From: Firmicutes bacterium CAG:170
Lineage (GTDB): Bacteria; Bacillota; Clostridia; Oscillospirales; Oscillospiraceae
Direction: 5' to 3'
Assembly: GCA_000436735.1 (NCBI GenBank)
Contig: FR887231.1
Span: forward strand, 3,807 to 16,877
Length of the DNA stretch: 13,071 nucleotides
This document shows, piece by piece, positions 1-6,589 of this stretch. How positions within the stretch are numbered: the stretch's first letter is position 1; every line of letters starts with the position of its first letter. Under the pieces are notes generated by a model. That model was given only the letters and a program-made list of their open reading frames with translations, was not told the DNA's origin and ran no database searches. Both the position numbers and the translations under genes were made by a program.

Positions 1-1833
1 GACGACCTCGCGGCCATCGGGACGCTGGGCTTCCGCGGCGAAGCGCTGGCGGCCATTTCGTCGGTCTCGAAGATCGATCTGCTGACCAAGACGCGCGAAA
101 GCGCCGCCGGAACGGCGCTCTATCTGGAGGCGGGCGTCATCCGCTCCGAAGAGCCTGCCGGCTGCGCGGACGGAACGACCATTCTGGTGCGCGACCTGTT
201 CTACAACACGCCCGCGCGCATGAAATTCATGAAGTCCGACATGGCGGAGGCCTCCGCCGTCTTTGCCGCCGTCCAGCGCGAGGCGCTGGCGCACCCGGAG
301 ATCTCCTTCCGCTTTCTCAAGGACGGCGCCGAGCAGCTGCACACCTCCGGCGACGGCGACCGCAGGGCCGCGATCTATCAGATCCTCGGGCGGCAGCTCG
401 TGAACGACATGGTCCCGGTCGAGAGCCGGTGGGAGAAAATTTCCGTCAGCGGCTTCGTCACAAAGCCGACCGCGACGCGCGGTAACCGCAGCTTCCAGTA
501 TTTCTTCGTCAACGGCCGCTTCATCAAGTCGCGCACGCTGAGCGCCGCCGTGGAGGAGGCCTATAAAAACCAGATCATGGCCGGTCGGTTCCCGGCCTGC
601 GTGCTGGAGATCGAGCTTCCCGTGCAGGCGGTGGACGTGAACGTCCATCCCGCCAAGACCGAGGTGCGCTTCCTGTCCGAGCGGAGCGTGTTCGACGCGG
701 TACACTACGGCGTCCTCTCCGCGCTCAACAAGACGCCCGGCGCGCCGGAAATGCGGCTTCCCGAAAAGAAGGCGGCGCAGGCCGCCGTTCAGCCGCCTCA
801 GAACGATTTCTTCAAGACCATGACGGCGGAGGCGTACCGCGCGTCCGCCGCAGCGCCCAAGGCGCCGTCCTTTGCCTCCGACGTGCAGCTTCCGAAGCGC
901 CCGCAGCCGCCTGCGGAGCAGTCAGACATACCGGAGCGCAGCGCCGTACCGGAAAAGCCGGCCACCGCGTTCAGCGCGGCACCCGCCGCGCGTGCGGCAC
1001 GGCCTGTCAGCGTGTTCCCGGACGATCTTGAGGCTGCGCTTTTCGGCGGCAGCGAGTCCCGGATCGAGACGAAGCCCGCTGCGCCGGAGCCTGCCTCCGA
1101 AGAGCCGGAGGAAGCTGCGCTTCCGCCGTTTGCTCCGGCGGAGCCGGAAAAACCTCGAGTGCCGATCGAAGCCGAGTTGAAAGAGGCAGCGCCCGCTGCA
1201 TCGGAAAAGGCCGAGCCTTCTTTGCCCGACACGCCGCCGGAGCAGGATGCGATCCCGCTCCGGGAGGAGCCGTGGCACATCATCGGCGAGGCGCTGGACA
1301 CCTATATTATTGTAGAAGAAAAGGACGCCGTGCTTTTCATCGACAAGCACGCCGCGCATGAGCGCATCCTTTTTGAAAAGCTCAAAAAGCAGAACGCCCC
1401 CGTCATGTCGCAGCTGCTGCTTGCGCCGATCCCAGCGCCCTTGAGCCGTGAGGAGGCCGCCGCCGTGCTGGAAAACGCCGTGCTTCTGGAGCAGTACGGC
1501 TTCGGCATCGAGGACTTCGGCGACGGCACGGTGCTTCTCCGCCGCGTTCCGGCCGACATTGCCCCCGAGGATGCCGGGGCCGGTCTTGCCGAGCTTGCCG
1601 GTCATCTTCTCGAGGGCCGGACGCTTGCGCCGGAGTCGCTCCGGGACGAGCTTCTGCACACGGTCGCCTGCAAGGCGGCCATTAAGGCGGGCTATCACAC
1701 CCAGCCGCGTGAGCGCGAGGCGCTGGTGCGCGAGGTGCTGACGCGCGACGATCTCAAATACTGCCCGCACGGGCGGCCCATCTGCATCACGCTGACGCAG
1801 AAGCAGTTAGAGAAGCAATTCAAGCGCATCTGA
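1..1833 (+). CDS. mutL: DNA mismatch repair endonuclease MutL (5' partial)
   Basis: MutL couples MutS mismatch recognition to strand incision and removal. The reading frame is open from base 1 with no start, so the N-terminus is cut off by the window. The first residues lead into the ATP-lid motif GFRGEAL (visible residues 10-16). By comparison with other MutL proteins about 85 residues are missing, including the ATP-binding Asn and DNG motifs. FFVNGRF and VNVHPAKTEVRF follow, completing the GHKL and transducer domains. A Pro/Ala/Glu-rich linker spans roughly residues 240-420. The C-terminal domain carries the metal-dependent endonuclease motif DKHAAHERILFE (448-459), ACK (556-558) and CPHGRPI (588-594), plus a clamp-binding-like QLLLAP (471-476). 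It is therefore the nicking type used by bacteria without MutH. The stop is TGA at 1831. Identity is certain; only the N-terminus is unseen. Confidence 0.96.
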   Translation, partial: DDLAAIGTLGFRGEALAAISSVSKIDLLTKTRESAAGTALYLEAGVIRSEEPAGCADGTTILVRDLFYNTPARMKFMKSDMAEASAVFAAVQREALAHPEISFRFLKDGAEQLHTSGDGDRRAAIYQILGRQLVNDMVPVESRWEKISVSGFVTKPTATRGNRSFQYFFVNGRFIKSRTLSAAVEEAYKNQIMAGRFPACVLEIELPVQAVDVNVHPAKTEVRFLSERSVFDAVHYGVLSALNKTPGAPEMRLPEKKAAQAAVQPPQNDFFKTMTAEAYRASAAAPKAPSFASDVQLPKRPQPPAEQSDIPERSAVPEKPATAFSAAPAARAARPVSVFPDDLEAALFGGSESRIETKPAAPEPASEEPEEAALPPFAPAEPEKPRVPIEAELKEAAPAASEKAEPSLPDTPPEQDAIPLREEPWHIIGEALDTYIIVEEKDAVLFIDKHAAHERILFEKLKKQNAPVMSQLLLAPIPAPLSREEAAAVLENAVLLEQYGFGIEDFGDGTVLLRRVPADIAPEDAGAGLAELAGHLLEGRTLAPESLRDELLHTVACKAAIKAGYHTQPREREALVREVLTRDDLKYCPHGRPICITLTQKQLEKQFKRI

Positions 1834-1860
1834 CCTCCCGGGCTTGTCTCTCACCGCATC

Positions 1861-1988
1861 CCTTCCGTTCGGAAGGCTCGGAATACCTCATGTATGCCGT
1901 CGCCCTCCAAACGTCGGCCTGCGGCGAGATCCCGCGCCCGGCGGGCGTGCCTTTTTCCGAATTTCTTCCGTTCGGAGGGCTCGGAAAA
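1861..1988. repeat. Paired direct repeat in the mutL-miaA spacer
   Basis: The 214-base spacer between mutL and miaA holds two copies of a 22-base motif beginning CTTCCGTTCGGA and ending CTCGGAA, at 1862-1883 and 1965-1986. They differ at one base and are offset by 103 bases. Copy 1 forms a perfect 6-bp hairpin (1861-1866 with 1871-1876, loop GTTC). Copy 2 sits inside a longer hairpin in which TTTTCCGA (1953-1960) pairs with TCGGAAAA (1981-1988). The spacer is open in the miaA frame, but it lacks conserved MiaA sequence, and miaA has its own ribosome site downstream. It may be an interspersed intergenic element, but genome-wide copies cannot be seen from here. Confidence 0.55.
1933..1956 (+). 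terminator. Terminator-like hairpin after mutL
   Basis: A 7-bp GC-rich stem (1933-1939 with 1943-1949, one G-U pair, loop GGC) is followed by CC and five T's (1952-1956). This is the form of a weak rho-independent terminator and would separate mutL from miaA. The T-tract is short and not adjacent to the stem. It also overlaps the repeat region, so it may be part of that element's fold. Confidence 0.35.
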
Positions 1989-2047
1989 TTCGAAAGGCCC
2001 AAAAGCTGAAACAGGCCGCGAAGCGGCAGAAAGGAGGCCCGAAGGGC

Positions 2048-2992
2048 ATGAACACCTGTGACCGTATCGTCTGTGTCGTCGGCCCGACGGCCTCCGGCAA
2101 GACGAGGCTGGCCGTCGAGCTGGCCAAGCGGCTGGACGGCGAGGTCGTTTCCTGTGACTCCATGCAGCTCTACCGCAGTATGGATGTCGGCACGGCCAAG
2201 CCGACCGCCAGGGAAATGCAGGGCGTCCGGCACCACATGCTGGACGTCGCGGAGCCGGACGAGGATTTTTCCGTGGGGCGCTACGTCGAAATGGCGGACG
2301 CCTGCGTGCAGGACATTCTTTCGCGCGGAAAAACCGTCATTCTGGCAGGCGGCACGGGCCTGTACGCAGACAGCCTGATCGCCGGGCGGAGCTTCGCGCC
2401 GTTCCCGGCGACCGGAAAGCGCGAGGCGCTGGAAGCGCGCCTGCGGCAGGAGGGTGTGCAGGCGCTGCACACGGAGCTTGCCGCGGTCGATCCGGAGACG
2501 GCGGCGCGGCTGCCGTTGGGCGATGTGCGCCGCATCCTGCGCGCGCTCGAGGTCTATCAGGAGACCGGCAGGACCATCACACAGCACAACGAGGAGACGA
2601 AAAGGCTCCCGCCGCGCTACCATCCGGTCTGGCTCGGCATGACCTTCCGCGACCGCGCCGACCTCTACGCGCGCATTGACCTGCGCGTGGAGCAAATGCT
2701 CGAACAGGGGCTGGTCGCCGAGGTGGAACGGCTGCTGGCGCGCGGCGTCCCGGACACAGCCACCGCCATGCAGGCCATCGGCTACAAGGAGATCGTGCAG
2801 GCGCTGCGCGGCCAGACCACGATGGACGAGGCTGTCCGCCTCATTCAGCAGCGCTCGCGCAACTACGCCAAGCGCCAGCTGACGTGGTTCCGGCGCAACC
2901 CGGAGCTGCACTGGCTCGAGCAGACGCTGCCGCTGGATTTTTCCGCGACTTTTGCGCTGGCCCTCCTCCATATTCCTTTTTTCGCGCCGTAG
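2048..2992 (+). CDS. miaA: tRNA dimethylallyltransferase MiaA
   Basis: MiaA transfers a dimethylallyl group from DMAPP to N6 of A37 in tRNAs reading UNN codons, the first step of ms2i6A formation. The 314-aa product has the P-loop GPTASGKT (12-19), the DSMQLY motif with the catalytic-type Asp (D37), GGTGLY (101-106), and the C-terminal blocks MQAIGYKEI and RNYAKRQLTWFRR. Length is normal for the family (about 300-315). The ATG at 2048 is chosen because AAAGGAGG ends 10 bases upstream and the conserved domain starts at once. The frame is open further upstream, but that stretch is the repeat-bearing spacer. The last 20 or so residues after LHWLE are a hydrophobic tail that I do not recognise as conserved. 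The gene lies 46 bases before hfq, an order also seen in other bacteria. Confidence 0.96.
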   Translation: MNTCDRIVCVVGPTASGKTRLAVELAKRLDGEVVSCDSMQLYRSMDVGTAKPTAREMQGVRHHMLDVAEPDEDFSVGRYVEMADACVQDILSRGKTVILAGGTGLYADSLIAGRSFAPFPATGKREALEARLRQEGVQALHTELAAVDPETAARLPLGDVRRILRALEVYQETGRTITQHNEETKRLPPRYHPVWLGMTFRDRADLYARIDLRVEQMLEQGLVAEVERLLARGVPDTATAMQAIGYKEIVQALRGQTTMDEAVRLIQQRSRNYAKRQLTWFRRNPELHWLEQTLPLDFSATFALALLHIPFFAP

Positions 2993-3001
2993 GAATGCTA
3001 C

Positions 3002-3043
3002 GATATGGGTATCACAAAAAGAAAAGGAGCCGATACCCATGTC
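3002..3043 (+). promoter_or_regulatory. Hairpin enclosing the hfq ribosome site and start codon
   Basis: Bases 3002-3013 pair with 3032-3043 in a continuous 12-bp stem with a single U-G pair. The core ATGGGTATC / GATACCCAT is a perfect 9-bp inverted repeat. The 18-base loop (3014-3031) contains the Shine-Dalgarno AAAAGGAG (3022-3029), and the hfq ATG (3039-3041) lies wholly in the 3' arm. On mRNA read through from miaA the start codon would be base-paired. A transcript starting downstream of about 3011 would lack most of the 5' arm and be open. The structure is read directly from the sequence; a regulatory role is inferred. Confidence 0.6.
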
Positions 3044-3263
3044 ACATTCCGAAAATTATCAGGACCAGCTTTTGAATCAGGCCCGCAAGGGCCGCACGCT
3101 CGTGACCGTTTTTCTGATGAACGGCTTTCAGATGCGCGGCGTTATCACGGGCTTTGATGCGTTCGTGATCCTGCTGCAATCCGAGGGAAAGCAGCAGATG
3201 ATCTATAAACACGCGGTATCGACGATCATTCCGTCGGTGCCGGTCACCCTGACGCAGGAATGA
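3039..3263 (+). CDS. hfq: RNA chaperone Hfq
   Basis: Hfq is a hexameric Sm-like RNA chaperone that binds small RNAs and A-rich or U-rich mRNA tracts. The 74-aa protein opens with the family's N-terminal helix (NYQDQLLNQARK). The Sm1 motif follows (VFLMNGFQMRGVITGFDAFVI), then Sm2 with the diagnostic YKHAVSTI. Only about 10 residues follow the Sm fold, so the long disordered tail of enterobacterial Hfq is missing, as is usual in Bacillota. The start ATG has AAAAGGAG 9 bases upstream. The start region is buried in a 12-bp hairpin, which may allow translational control. Confidence 0.96.
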   Translation: MSHSENYQDQLLNQARKGRTLVTVFLMNGFQMRGVITGFDAFVILLQSEGKQQMIYKHAVSTIIPSVPVTLTQE

Positions 3264-3270
3264 GCCTTCT

Positions 3271-3294
3271 GGCTCCCTGCGCCGCAAAGGAGCC
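3271..3294 (+). promoter_or_regulatory. Small hairpin over the ribosome site of the adaptor gene
   Basis: GGCTCC (3271-3276) is the exact reverse complement of GGAGCC (3289-3294), with a 12-base loop. The 3' arm overlaps the Shine-Dalgarno AAAGGAG (3286-3292) of the gene starting at 3298. Six GC-rich pairs could reduce ribosome access, making translation partly dependent on ribosomes finishing hfq. The stem is short, so this is tentative. Confidence 0.35.
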
Positions 3295-3297
3295 GCT

Positions 3298-4509
3298 ATG
3301 AAACAGGGCAAGCATTACACAACCGTCATATTGTGGATCCTGCTGATCGCGATCGCAGCCTATTTCGGCTACAATGTCGTAAGCTCCATCCACCAGCCGC
3401 TGACCACCGCGACGGTGATGGAATATGAGGCAGGCTCCGGCTATTATGCGGCGGGCTTCGTCGTGCGCGACGAAACGGTGATCGAGTCGGAATACGGCAT
3501 CACCGTTCTGACCGCGAAGGAGGGCGCGCGCGTGGCCGCCGGAGAGCCGGTCGCCACCGGCTACCTCACCGGCGACGCGCAGGACCGCCAGTCCCGCATC
3601 ACCGAGCTGACCAGTCAGCTCGAGCAGCTGAATTACGCCTACCGTTCCTCGTCCAGCATCGCCGATCAGGCCGCGCTGGATTTGGAGATCGTCAGCGACC
3701 TGACCGCGTTTTCCCGCTATGTCAGCCGCCGGGACATGAACTCCATCGCCGACCTTTCGCCGGAGCTGAAGGGCCTTGTCCTGCGCCGAAGCTCCGACGA
3801 GAGCGCGACCACCGTCATCGCCGCGCAGATCACCGCGACCCAGAACGAGCTGGAATCCCTCCGCAGCGAGGCTGAGCAGGACACCCGCACGGTCGCTGCA
3901 CCGTCGGCCGGCTACTTCTCCGGCACGGTGGACGGCTATGAGTCCGTGCTCACGCCGAAGCGGCTGGACAGCCTGAGCGTGCAGGACTACAACACGCTGG
4001 AGCCGGAGACGATCCCGGAGCATACGGCGGGCAAGCTCATTTCCGGCAACACCTGGTACTATGTGACCGCTGTCCCGTCGGGCGAGCTTGGCGAGCTTGC
4101 GAAGGGCGACCGCGTCAAGGTCACGTTCGCGCGCGACTTTTACGACGAGATCGAAATGACCGTCTCCCGCATCAGCGAAAATCAGGCCGGCTTCCGGCTG
4201 CTGGTACTCTCCTGCGACCGGTATATGCAGAATGTCACGCTCCTGCGGCAGCAGTCGGCAGACATCGTCTTTGTCTCCCACGCAGGACTGCGCGTGCCGA
4301 AATCCGCTGTCCATGTGGATAAAAACAGCCAGCCGGGCGTCTATGTGCTCGAGGGCGCGACCGCCGTCTGGAAGCCCATCCAGATCCTGCACGACAACGG
4401 AGAGAGCTATGTGGTCGAGCTGGACCGGACGTCCACCTCGAACCTCTGGCCGGGCGACGAGGTGATCGTCGGAGCAAAAAATCTTTATGACGGAAAGGTG
4501 GTCGGATAA
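3298..4509 (+). CDS. HlyD-like membrane-anchored adaptor, partner unknown
   Basis: The 403-aa protein has one N-terminal membrane span (about residues 8-28) and an extracytoplasmic body built like a membrane fusion or efflux adaptor protein. The first lipoyl-like half is around 65-90 (ITVLTAKEGARVAAGEPVA). Two helical hairpin segments are at about 95-135 and 172-195, and the second lipoyl-like half is at 198-215 (VAAPSAGYFSGTVDGY). A beta-barrel segment covers about 250-300, and a membrane-proximal domain begins LRVPKSAV (331-338) and ends WPGDEVIVG. ATG is at 3298 with AAAGGAG 5 bases upstream. It is followed after two bases by the yggS-like gene, so the two are almost surely co-translated. 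No ABC or RND transporter subunit is nearby. The gene sits instead between hfq and division genes, hinting at a cell-envelope role. The fold call is by pattern and the function is not known to me. Confidence 0.75.
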   Translation: MKQGKHYTTVILWILLIAIAAYFGYNVVSSIHQPLTTATVMEYEAGSGYYAAGFVVRDETVIESEYGITVLTAKEGARVAAGEPVATGYLTGDAQDRQSRITELTSQLEQLNYAYRSSSSIADQAALDLEIVSDLTAFSRYVSRRDMNSIADLSPELKGLVLRRSSDESATTVIAAQITATQNELESLRSEAEQDTRTVAAPSAGYFSGTVDGYESVLTPKRLDSLSVQDYNTLEPETIPEHTAGKLISGNTWYYVTAVPSGELGELAKGDRVKVTFARDFYDEIEMTVSRISENQAGFRLLVLSCDRYMQNVTLLRQQSADIVFVSHAGLRVPKSAVHVDKNSQPGVYVLEGATAVWKPIQILHDNGESYVVELDRTSTSNLWPGDEVIVGAKNLYDGKVVG

Positions 4510-4511
4510 GT

Positions 4512-5213
4512 ATGCCGAACATTGCAGAAAATATCAGAGCGATCCGCGAAAACATGGCACAGGCCGCGAAGAGCGCGGGCCGTGCGCCGGAGGATATCCT
4601 TCTTTGCGCCGCGACAAAAATGAACGACGCCGGGGCCGTGCGCGAGGCGGTGGCGGCGGGCGTGGACTGCTGCGGTGAAAACCGCGTGCAGGAGCTGGTG
4701 CAGAAGCTGGCCGAGGGCGCCTATACCGGAAAGCCCGTCCATTTCATCGGGCATCTGCAAACCAACAAGGTCAGACAGGTCGTCGGGAAGGTCGATCTGA
4801 TCGAATCGGTCGATCGGACGGAGCTTCTGGAGTGCATCGAGAAAACGGCGGAAAAAATGGACGTGATCCAGCCCATCCTGCTGGAGGTCAACATCGGCGC
4901 GGAGGAGAGCAAATCCGGCTTCACTCCGGCGCAGGCGATGGAGATCGCCGCCAAAATGGCCGAATTTCCCCACTGCCGCCTCCGCGGACTGATGGCAATT
5001 CCGCCCGTCAGCACCTACCCGGGCGAAAATCGAAGATATTTTGCCGAAATGCGCAACCTTTTTGTTGACATAAGCAAGAAAAAATACGATAATGTAGCCA
5101 TGGAATGCCTGTCGATGGGGATGAGCGGCGATTACGCCGACGCCATCGCAGAGGGTGCGACGATGATCCGCGTCGGCACCGCAATTTTCGGCCCGAGAAA
5201 TTATAATGTCTGA
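4512..5213 (+). CDS. ylmE: YggS/YlmE family PLP-binding protein
   Basis: This is a single-domain alanine-racemase-fold protein that binds pyridoxal phosphate and takes part in PLP and amino-acid homeostasis, without a firmly known enzymatic reaction. The 233-aa length fits the family. The PLP lysine lies in CAATKMND (K36). GENRVQEL, HFIGHLQTNK, VNIGAEESKSG, the phosphate-binding SMGMSGDYADAI and VGTAIFGPRNY follow in family order. ATG at 4512 is preceded by AAAGGTGG with 10-base spacing, and the previous stop ends at 4509, so translation is coupled. The position before sepF matches ylmE in Bacillus subtilis. The 3' part of the gene contains an AT-rich segment with a promoter-like sequence (5065-5093). 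Confidence 0.94.
   Translation: MPNIAENIRAIRENMAQAAKSAGRAPEDILLCAATKMNDAGAVREAVAAGVDCCGENRVQELVQKLAEGAYTGKPVHFIGHLQTNKVRQVVGKVDLIESVDRTELLECIEKTAEKMDVIQPILLEVNIGAEESKSGFTPAQAMEIAAKMAEFPHCRLRGLMAIPPVSTYPGENRRYFAEMRNLFVDISKKKYDNVAMECLSMGMSGDYADAIAEGATMIRVGTAIFGPRNYNV
5065..5093 (+). promoter_or_regulatory. Internal sigma-A promoter for sepF-divIVA
   Basis: A perfect -35 TTGACA (5065-5070) and GATAAT (5088-5093, five of six matches to TATAAT) are separated by exactly 17 bases, within an AT-rich pocket of otherwise GC-rich yggS coding sequence. Transcription would start near 5100, about 140 bases before the sepF ATG. This would let the division genes be expressed independently of the upstream run. 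Confidence 0.6.
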
Positions 5214-5242
5214 CAGACACAGATATTGGAGGATACAAGATT

Positions 5243-5764
5243 ATGGGATTTATGGATGAACTCAAGAAGCTGGCAAAGCCCTACAGCGAGGATGCGGACG
5301 ACGATTTCGACGAATTCGACGACGACAACAGAAAGCCGAATTACAGAGCCGACCGCGCGAACAGAACCTCTTCCGCTCCGGCGCCCGCCGCTTCCAGTTC
5401 TCTTTTCGACGATATGGACGATAGCCTCTCCGGCACCTCCTCCCGCCGCAGCTCCGGCGGAAGTAAGGTCGTCAACATCCACGCGACCACGCAGATGCAG
5501 GTCGTTCTGGTCAAGCCCGACCGCTTCGACAACGTTTCGGACATCGCCGAGCATCTGCGCAGCAAGCATGCCGTCGTTCTGAACCTTGAGGCGACCAACA
5601 AGGATGTCGCCCGCCGTCTGGTCGATTTCCTTTCCGGCTGCGCCTACGCGCTCGACGGAAAGATCAAGAAGATCGCCATCAGCACCTACCTCATCACGCC
5701 GTACAACGTGGATATCCTCGGCGACGTGGTGGACGAGCTGGAAAACAACGGCCTTTATCTGTAA
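5243..5764 (+). CDS. sepF: Cell division protein SepF
   Basis: SepF polymerises at midcell, binds the FtsZ C-terminal tail and tethers the Z ring to the membrane. The 173-aa protein starts with the membrane-binding amphipathic helix (MGFMDELKKLAKPY). A very acidic, Asp-rich and then Ser/Ala-rich linker follows to about residue 75. The conserved SepF domain (about 77-173) contains VVLVKPDRFDN, ARRLVDFLSGCAYALDG and the TPYNVDI stretch. The ATG at 5243 has GGAGG 10 bases upstream. It follows the yggS-like gene by 29 bases and precedes divIVA by 24 bases. An internal promoter in the upstream gene probably supplies extra transcription. Confidence 0.95.
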   Translation: MGFMDELKKLAKPYSEDADDDFDEFDDDNRKPNYRADRANRTSSAPAPAASSSLFDDMDDSLSGTSSRRSSGGSKVVNIHATTQMQVVLVKPDRFDNVSDIAEHLRSKHAVVLNLEATNKDVARRLVDFLSGCAYALDGKIKKIAISTYLITPYNVDILGDVVDELENNGLYL

Positions 5765-5788
5765 CGCCGCCAGGAGGAAGAATACGTC

Positions 5789-6523
5789 ATGTTTACACCG
5801 CAGGAAATTCAGGAGCAAACCTTCTCGAAGGCCGTTTTCGGCGGCTACGATATGCAGCAGGTCGATGATTTTCTCGAGCCGCTGACCGAGGATTATATCA
5901 CGCTCTATAAGGAAAACGCCGTTCTCAAGTCCAAGATGAAGATTCTTGTCGAAAAGCTTGAGGAATACCGCACGCAGGAGGAGGGCATGAAGCGCGCCAT
6001 GGCCAATGCCCAGCAGACCTGCGATAAAATGATCGCCGAGGCACAGGCCAAGTGCGCCAGCATGATGAACGACGCGCAGGGCTCCGTCCGCAGCCAGACC
6101 GCCGGCCTCCAGCAGACGCTGGCCGAGGAGGAGGAGCGCGTGAACCGCGCCAAGCAGACCGCGCAGAACTTCATCAGCGTCGTCGAGCAGGACATCCGCG
6201 GCCATCTGGAGCTGTTGGAAAAGCTCAAGGCGATGGACCTTCACGTCGAGGAAAAGCCGAAGCAGCCCGTGCGGGAGAAGCCCTACGACTGGAGCAAGCA
6301 GGAGCAGCCGCCCATGGTCGTTCCGTCCGCTCCGGCGCCCACGCCCTCTGCCTCGGACATCGCTTCGGAAATTTCGGAGAATCTGGAAAAGCTGGTCGGC
6401 TCCGAGCCTGCGCCCACACCGCGCACCGCTCCGGCCCAGAGTGCGCCGTCCCATCCCGACAGCGCGACCATCAAGTTCACCGATCTGAAGTTCGGCAAGA
6501 ATTACGACCCCACCTCTGTCTGA
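5789..6523 (+). CDS. divIVA: DivIVA-family polar/septal coiled-coil protein
   Basis: DivIVA proteins bind negatively curved membrane at poles and septa and recruit division or wall-synthesis factors. The 244-aa product begins with the family signature (MFTPQEIQEQTFSKAVFGGYD, then QQVDDFL). A long coiled coil covers about residues 30-150, then a Pro/Ala/Ser-rich tail, ending with a hydrophobic-basic block (IKFTDLKFGKNYD). Phe17, the membrane-inserting residue of Bacillus subtilis DivIVA, is present, but the following Arg18 is Gly. The start has AGGAGG 11 bases upstream. Position next to sepF and before ileS matches the Gram-positive division cluster. Membership is secure; the exact role (division site, pole or wall growth) is not determined by sequence. 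Confidence 0.92.
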   Translation: MFTPQEIQEQTFSKAVFGGYDMQQVDDFLEPLTEDYITLYKENAVLKSKMKILVEKLEEYRTQEEGMKRAMANAQQTCDKMIAEAQAKCASMMNDAQGSVRSQTAGLQQTLAEEEERVNRAKQTAQNFISVVEQDIRGHLELLEKLKAMDLHVEEKPKQPVREKPYDWSKQEQPPMVVPSAPAPTPSASDIASEISENLEKLVGSEPAPTPRTAPAQSAPSHPDSATIKFTDLKFGKNYDPTSV

Positions 6524-6524
6524 G

Positions 6525-6578
6525 TCCGGCCTGCGCCGGAACGGCAGAGAAACGCGCCGCCCTATAAGAGTGCGGCGC
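6525..6578 (+). other. Two hairpins between divIVA and the ileS leader
   Basis: TCCGGC (6525-6530) pairs with GCCGGA (6535-6540) across a 4-base loop directly after the divIVA stop. GCGCCGC (6554-6560) pairs with GCGGCGC (6572-6578) across an 11-base loop. Neither is followed by a T-run, so they are not classic terminators. They may protect the divIVA mRNA 3' end. I could not find a convincing promoter for the ileS leader in this stretch; TATAAG at 6563 lacks a -35 partner. Confidence 0.4.
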
Positions 6579-6589
6579 TGTCATAGAAA

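Noticed and set aside
1844..2047. N-terminal extension of miaA through the upstream spacer
   Set aside because: The frame is open, but the P-loop begins 12 residues after the ATG at 2048, which has an ideal ribosome site. The extension is repeat-bearing and not MiaA-like.
2976..3004. Possible hfq promoter with TACGAT at 2999-3004
   Set aside because: The region 17 bases upstream is a T-run without TTGACA-like sequence. It would matter for the hairpin model but cannot be supported.
1820..3040. Open frame of about 400 codons on the minus strand, opposite miaA
   Set aside because: It is antisense to a well-supported miaA, is Arg/His/Leu-rich with no family signature, and lacks a ribosome site.
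3244..4392. Open frame of 382 codons on the minus strand, opposite the HlyD-like gene
   Set aside because: The plus-strand protein has a membrane anchor, domain order and ribosome site. The minus-strand product has none of these.
6563..6568. TATAAG as the -10 of an ileS promoter
   Set aside because: No acceptable -35 lies 16-18 bases upstream, and the hexamer sits in the loop of a hairpin; too weak to call.
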